Shown here in pieces: positions 8,401 through 10,629 of a stretch of DNA of 10,629 nt. The position numbers and the translations under genes were made by a program. The DNA is from Chlamydomonas sphaeroides (taxonomy: Eukaryota > Chlorophyta > Chlorophyceae > Chlamydomonadales > Chlamydomonadaceae). The notes beneath the pieces were generated by a model. That model did not search any database. It was not told the DNA's origin and saw only the letters and a program-made list of their open reading frames with translations. How positions within the stretch are numbered: the first letter of the stretch is position 1; every line of letters starts with the position of its first letter. Location: the NCBI GenBank assembly GCA_001662425.1, contig BDDC01000285.1, positions 61,494 through 72,122 on the forward strand, in the 5' to 3' direction.

Positions 8401-10598
8401 GCTCGTTGCCTGAGACCCCACACCCAGTGGGAGAGCCGCATGGCAGCAGCGCGTGTGTTCAGAAAACAAGTAACATGTAGAAAGCACGTGTGTGTGCATG
8501 TGGGCTCGCTGCTCGGAAGCGCGCGCTGCTGCATGCTTACCGGTTCTCCCTTCCCATCCCTCCTTCCACTGCCCGCAGGCGTGACCAACGTGTCCGACCT
8601 CAAGCGCCTCTTCACGGAGACGCACCACTCCTCCGACCCCAACGCCACCTCCACCGCGGGGCTCTGGTGCGTGGGGTTGGTCCTGCAAGCTGCAGCGCCC
8701 GCTCTTACACCCAACCACCACACGATCCGCGGCCAGCACGAACACACCGACGCCCCCTCCCAACCCCGACCCCGCCGCCCGCCAGGTCCTACAAGTTGCA
8801 GCTCGGCGCTGCAGAGGAGGCCCGGCTGCGGGCCACCATGGGCTCCTGGCATTCGCTCTCCTGCATGCCGCACTGGATGCGGCACGGCGAGCTGAGCGTG
8901 GCGTGCGCGCTGGCGGGGGCGCTCGACGAGCAGGTGCGGATGCGTCAGGGTGGGCCGGCAGCTGTGGGCCCACCGGCGGGTAGAGGCGCGCACGGTTGTG
9001 TAGTTGCCGGTTGCATGCGTGCACCCGCGTGCGCGCTGGCGGGACGGGCAGGTACGGCCGCGGCCGGCTGTGGGGCGTGGGGAGGCTGGCCGGCAGGGCC
9101 TCGCGGCGTCGTGGGGGTCGGAGTGGTGCGGCCGCTGTGGGCCGGAGCGGGTGTGTTGCAGTCGCCGGTCGGCGGTGTGCGTGCGCGCGCATGCTCTGGA
9201 AGGGCATGTGGGTGCTGTGCCGGTGCCTGGCGCGACATGGCCCCGTGGCTGCTCGTGCTCGAGCCGTGCCGCCACGTGTCGCGCTGCTGCTACCTGTGCC
9301 GCCCGGTGCGGCCGCGTCCGGCTGATGTGGGCCAGAGGGGCGTCCGGCTGCCGCGCGCCGTCTTGCTGCTGCCGCGCAACCCGTGTCGCCCGGGGTGCCC
9401 ATTCCCTATCATAGGACTATGATAGGGCATCATAGATGCGACGTAACGCTGTGTAGATGTACGTCGGTCCATCAAGCGATCTGGCAACCTTGCCCATGTC
9501 GCGCTGGGTGTCCAACCTGCGCCTGCTTCCCTTCTGCCCACCTCCGCAGATCATAGCGCGCTTCGGTGTGCTGGACCTGTCGTCGCTGGGCTCTGCAGGG
9601 CTTGTGGGCGAGGGAGGCGGCATGACGGTGGCGCGCTTCGTGGGCGAGTACGCGGTGAGGCCGTCCCGTATGATGAAGCATGATCCGGTACCGGTACCGC
9701 TTGCTGCTCGAATGTCCTCCACGAGCCGTCAGCGGGTGGCGATTACGCGGTGAGGCCGCCCCACGGGCCGCGCAGTGGTGTTGTGCAGAAGCTGGGACCG
9801 GTACCGCGGGCAGCGGCGCGCGCCCGCGATATGCTGCGGTGGCGGAGCTCGGCGGCGCCCGCGCTCACTCCTGCCTCTGACCTCCCGCCCTGCCCCGTCA
9901 GCGGCCTGTGGGCGCGCGACGCGCCCTCCACAGCCCAGCGACGCCTCCATGCCACGCTGCTGTGCGCAACTCCCGCCAGCTGTGCTCACCACTTCCTCTC
10001 CCCTCGGCCCTCCCTCCTCCCTTCCACGCCCCTCCCGCCGCAGGGCCTGTGGGCCCGCGACGCCCCCGCCATGGCCGCGCTGTCGGGCCGCGCAGCCAGC
10101 CCCGCGCCGGGCTCGGGGCCGGGCGGCGGCGACGCGCCGATGGGCGTGTTCCTCACGCAGATGACGCTGCAGGTAGGGTTTCCCCCATCTAGCTGCCGTT
10201 CACGCGAGAACAAGTTATGTCACATGTACCTCACGTTGAACCTGTAGGTTGGCCTGCTCTGGAACTGGCGCTCCGCGCCACGCCAGCCCCACCCCGCGTT
10301 ACGCCGAACGCACCTGTCACCTACGCCAACCTCGTGCCCCGTCTCTGACTCCCTCCCGCAGAACTGCGCCATCGGCGCCAAGGGCGCTGTGGCGCTGCTG
10401 GAGGCGCTGGTGGCGGGCAAGGTGCGTCCTGTCGCAGGGCCGCCGGCGCTCAGCACAACGCCGCGCCGTACAAAACCACATTGCCGTACTCCTGCTGCAT
10501 ACTCTCCGACATGCCGTACTCTGCCGTACCACCCCACCCCCTCATCAGGTGGCGCTGCAGCAGCTAGACCTGGCGCGCAATGGCCTGGACCACCAGGT

Positions 10599-10629
<31 letters not shown>
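4996..10629 (+). CDS. TIR domain-leucine-rich repeat protein, multi-exon, 3'-partial
   Basis: I joined thirteen exons: 4996-5495, 6405-6486, 6768-6890, 7166-7253, 7606-7701, 7928-8001, 8115-8193, 8579-8666, 8786-8933, 9550-9654, 10044-10172, 10362-10421 and 10549-10596. All introns are GT-AG, all phases agree, and the sum is 1620 bases (540 codons) without a stop. The ATG at 4996 is the first in frame after TAG at 4906. Protein order: Gly/Ala/Pro-rich region (1-158), TIR domain (about 160-265), helical middle without a recognised domain (266-493), LRRs from 498 on. The fold suggests an intracellular signalling or immune-type protein: TIR domains assemble and often cleave NAD, while LRRs bind partners. 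No signal peptide, membrane helix or NB-ARC ATPase was seen. An alternative first junction (5499/6421) also keeps frame, replacing the five residues WSVNS-Q by W before EW. Intron 10 (616 bases) could hide a missed exon. The 3' end lies beyond the window. Confidence 0.8.
5496..6404 (+). other. Intron 1 of the TIR gene (909 bases)
   Basis: GTGGGT donor and GCCCGCAG acceptor with a C-rich tract. It is the longest intron and splits the first TIR strand from helix A. It contains the 19-bp minisatellite at 6036-6104 and a pair of CCTCGGGGCAC copies at 6224-6234 and 6244-6254, 20 bases apart, sharing the GGGGCAC core. The long open frames across it on both strands are high-GC shadows. Confidence 0.7.
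6036..6104 (+). repeat. 19-bp minisatellite in intron 1
   Basis: Copies start at 6036, 6055, 6074 and 6093 (the last partial). The consensus is GGGCACCGGSAGAACCATG. The spacing is exactly 19 bases each time, with only a few substitutions, so the array is recent. Confidence 0.9.
6522..6565 (+). repeat. Short C-rich tandem repeat in intron 2
   Basis: About three copies of a 12-13-base unit resembling GGCCCCCACAGC lie just after the exon 2 donor. Several internal CAG trinucleotides follow C-rich tracts, so they mimic acceptors, but none keeps the TIR frame. Confidence 0.6.
6714..6733. repeat. Perfect 8-bp inverted repeat in intron 2
   Basis: GTACGGCA, a four-base CACA loop, then TGCCGTAC. In RNA this could form a tight hairpin 34 bases before the exon 3 acceptor. 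The arm sequence recurs in other introns of this gene. Confidence 0.85.
6901..6927 (+). repeat. Two-copy 13-base direct repeat in intron 3
   Basis: TGTACGGCRGATG occurs at 6901-6913 and 6915-6927, just after the exon 3 donor at 6891. It carries the same GTACGGC core as the other introns. Confidence 0.8.
7254..7605 (+). other. Intron 4 of the TIR gene (352 bases)
   Basis: GTGAGG donor, phase 1, and a very C-rich acceptor tract ending CGCAG. I see no exon-like stretch or special repeat inside it. Confidence 0.75.
8115..8640 (+). other. Weak SAM-like stretch in the middle region (exons 7-8)
   Basis: Residues about 322-364 read VKELLELAGLSRAFELL, a glycine-rich turn, then VTNVSDLKRLF. The spacing resembles a SAM domain (LL..LGL..Y...F, then LT.EDLK.LGI). 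The usual aromatic after the first GL and the final GI are not clear, so this is only a hint. It would be notable because SARM1 combines SAM and TIR domains. The rest of the middle (266-321, 365-493) is helical and unassigned. Confidence 0.25.
8194..8578 (+). other. Intron 7 of the TIR gene (385 bases)
   Basis: GTGGGT donor, phase 1, and CCCGCAG acceptor. It is less GC-rich than the other introns. It holds a TAGGGTTAGGG stretch near 8323-8333, followed by ACAGGGTTACCC; this is too short to be a telomere relic. Confidence 0.7.
8934..9549 (+). other. Intron 10th-exon upstream (intron 9, 616 bases)
   Basis: GTGCGG donor, phase 0, and CTCCGCAG acceptor. It contains G/T-rich repeats, a 20-base alternating purine-pyrimidine run (9175-9194) and the palindromic cluster at 9404-9465. 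A stretch near 9225-9330 has open frames with Cys/Arg-rich translations; I did not accept it as an exon because no well-placed splice sites keep the frame. Confidence 0.6.
9404..9427. repeat. Perfect 11-bp inverted repeat in intron 9
   Basis: CCCTATCATAG, two-base spacer GA, CTATGATAGGG. It is followed at once by GCATC-ATA-GATGC (9427-9439) and by GACGTA...TACGTC arms (9440-9445 and 9460-9465). The block is AT-richer than the intron around it. Confidence 0.9.
9649..9758 (+). repeat. Duplicated exon 10/intron 10 donor junction
   Basis: The 15 bases TACGCGGTGAGGCCG occur at 9649-9663, where they form the exon 10 donor, and again at 9744-9758. GGTACCG follows at similar distance in both copies (last at 9693 and at about 9798). 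The second copy has a usable GTGAGG but is out of frame with exon 10 (95 bases apart, with a stop). Confidence 0.8.
9655..10043 (+). other. Intron 10 of the TIR gene (389 bases)
   Basis: GTGAGG donor, phase 0, and CCGCCGCAG acceptor. It contains duplicated donor and acceptor sequences and the 14-base palindrome CGGTACCGGTACCG at 9686-9699. Confidence 0.7.
9903..9926 (+). repeat. Second copy of the start of exon 11 (likely relic exon)
   Basis: GGCCTGTGGGC at 9903 and the bases after it match the start of exon 11 (10044) in 22 of 24 positions, 141 bases apart. Here the AG lies one base too early (9900-9901), so a splice at 9902 would shift the frame. It therefore looks like a non-used relic, or a precursor of an alternative exon. 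Confidence 0.7.
10152..10596 (+). other. First leucine-rich repeats (exons 11-13)
   Basis: Residues 498-524 read LTQMTLQNCAIGAKGAVALLEAL and on to VAGK, the ribonuclease-inhibitor/NLRC type of LRR (L..L.L..C.I...GA.AL..AL). The next repeat begins LQQLDLARNGL (527-537). The spacing of about 29 residues suits this class. Introns between them are phase 0. The array runs off the right edge, so the repeat number is unknown. Confidence 0.75.
10482..10529 (+). repeat. Three TGCCGTAC copies in intron 12
   Basis: TGCCGTAC lies at 10482-10489, 10512-10519 and 10522-10529, the last ending 19 bases before the exon 13 acceptor. The same octamer or its complement occurs in introns 2, 3 and 6. Confidence 0.85.
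10597..10629 (+). repeat. (GT)8 followed by 17 G at the window end
   Basis: The exon 13 donor GTGTGT is the start of the GT run. The G run continues to the last base. This could be a real microsatellite that stops assembly, or a sequencing or assembly artefact. Confidence 0.85.

Noticed and set aside
9225..9330. Cys-rich open stretch in intron 9 as an extra exon
   Set aside because: No pair of splice sites keeps the frame with exons 9 and 10, and the translation has no LRR or other motif.

Overview
The window looks like nuclear DNA from a green alga of the Chlamydomonas/volvocine type. This is inferred from four things seen in the sequence: very high GC, strong preference for G or C at codon third positions, many short introns with GTGAGG/GTGCGT-like donors and C-rich acceptor tracts ending in GCAG, and TGTAA-type poly(A) signals as used in Chlamydomonas. 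No bacterial operon, rRNA, tRNA, CRISPR array or complete transposon was seen.

Layout: (1) 1-1022, plus strand, probably the 3' end of a gene entering from the left, encoding a low-complexity protein in two likely exons; its TAA lies inside a 30-bp tandem duplication. (2) 1023-2720, no convincing gene; a lone plus-strand TGTAA at 2708 could end the left gene. (3) 2721-3634, no convincing gene; a minus-strand TGTAA at 3035-3039 may end the next gene. (4) 3635-4378, minus strand, a complete intronless gene for plastid imidazoleglycerol-phosphate dehydratase of histidine biosynthesis. (5) 4379-4995, a divergent promoter region. (6) 4996 to the right edge, plus strand, a gene I could join from 13 exons (540 codons, unfinished at the edge). 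Its protein runs: Gly/Ala/Pro-rich N-terminus, TIR domain with a candidate catalytic glutamate, an unassigned helical middle with a weak SAM-like stretch, then the first leucine-rich repeats.

The TIR gene is the main interest. TIR domains are often NAD-consuming immune or cell-death enzymes, and the repeats suggest a sensing or assembly part. Plant-type TIR immune receptors carry an NB-ARC ATPase between TIR and LRR; none is visible here. The introns hold a recurring TGCCGTAC motif, a 19-bp minisatellite, a perfect 11-bp inverted repeat, and duplicated splice-junction sequence around intron 11. The window ends in (GT)8 followed by 17 G, so the rest of the gene is not visible. Nothing in the sequence links the histidine gene functionally to the TIR gene beyond the shared promoter space.
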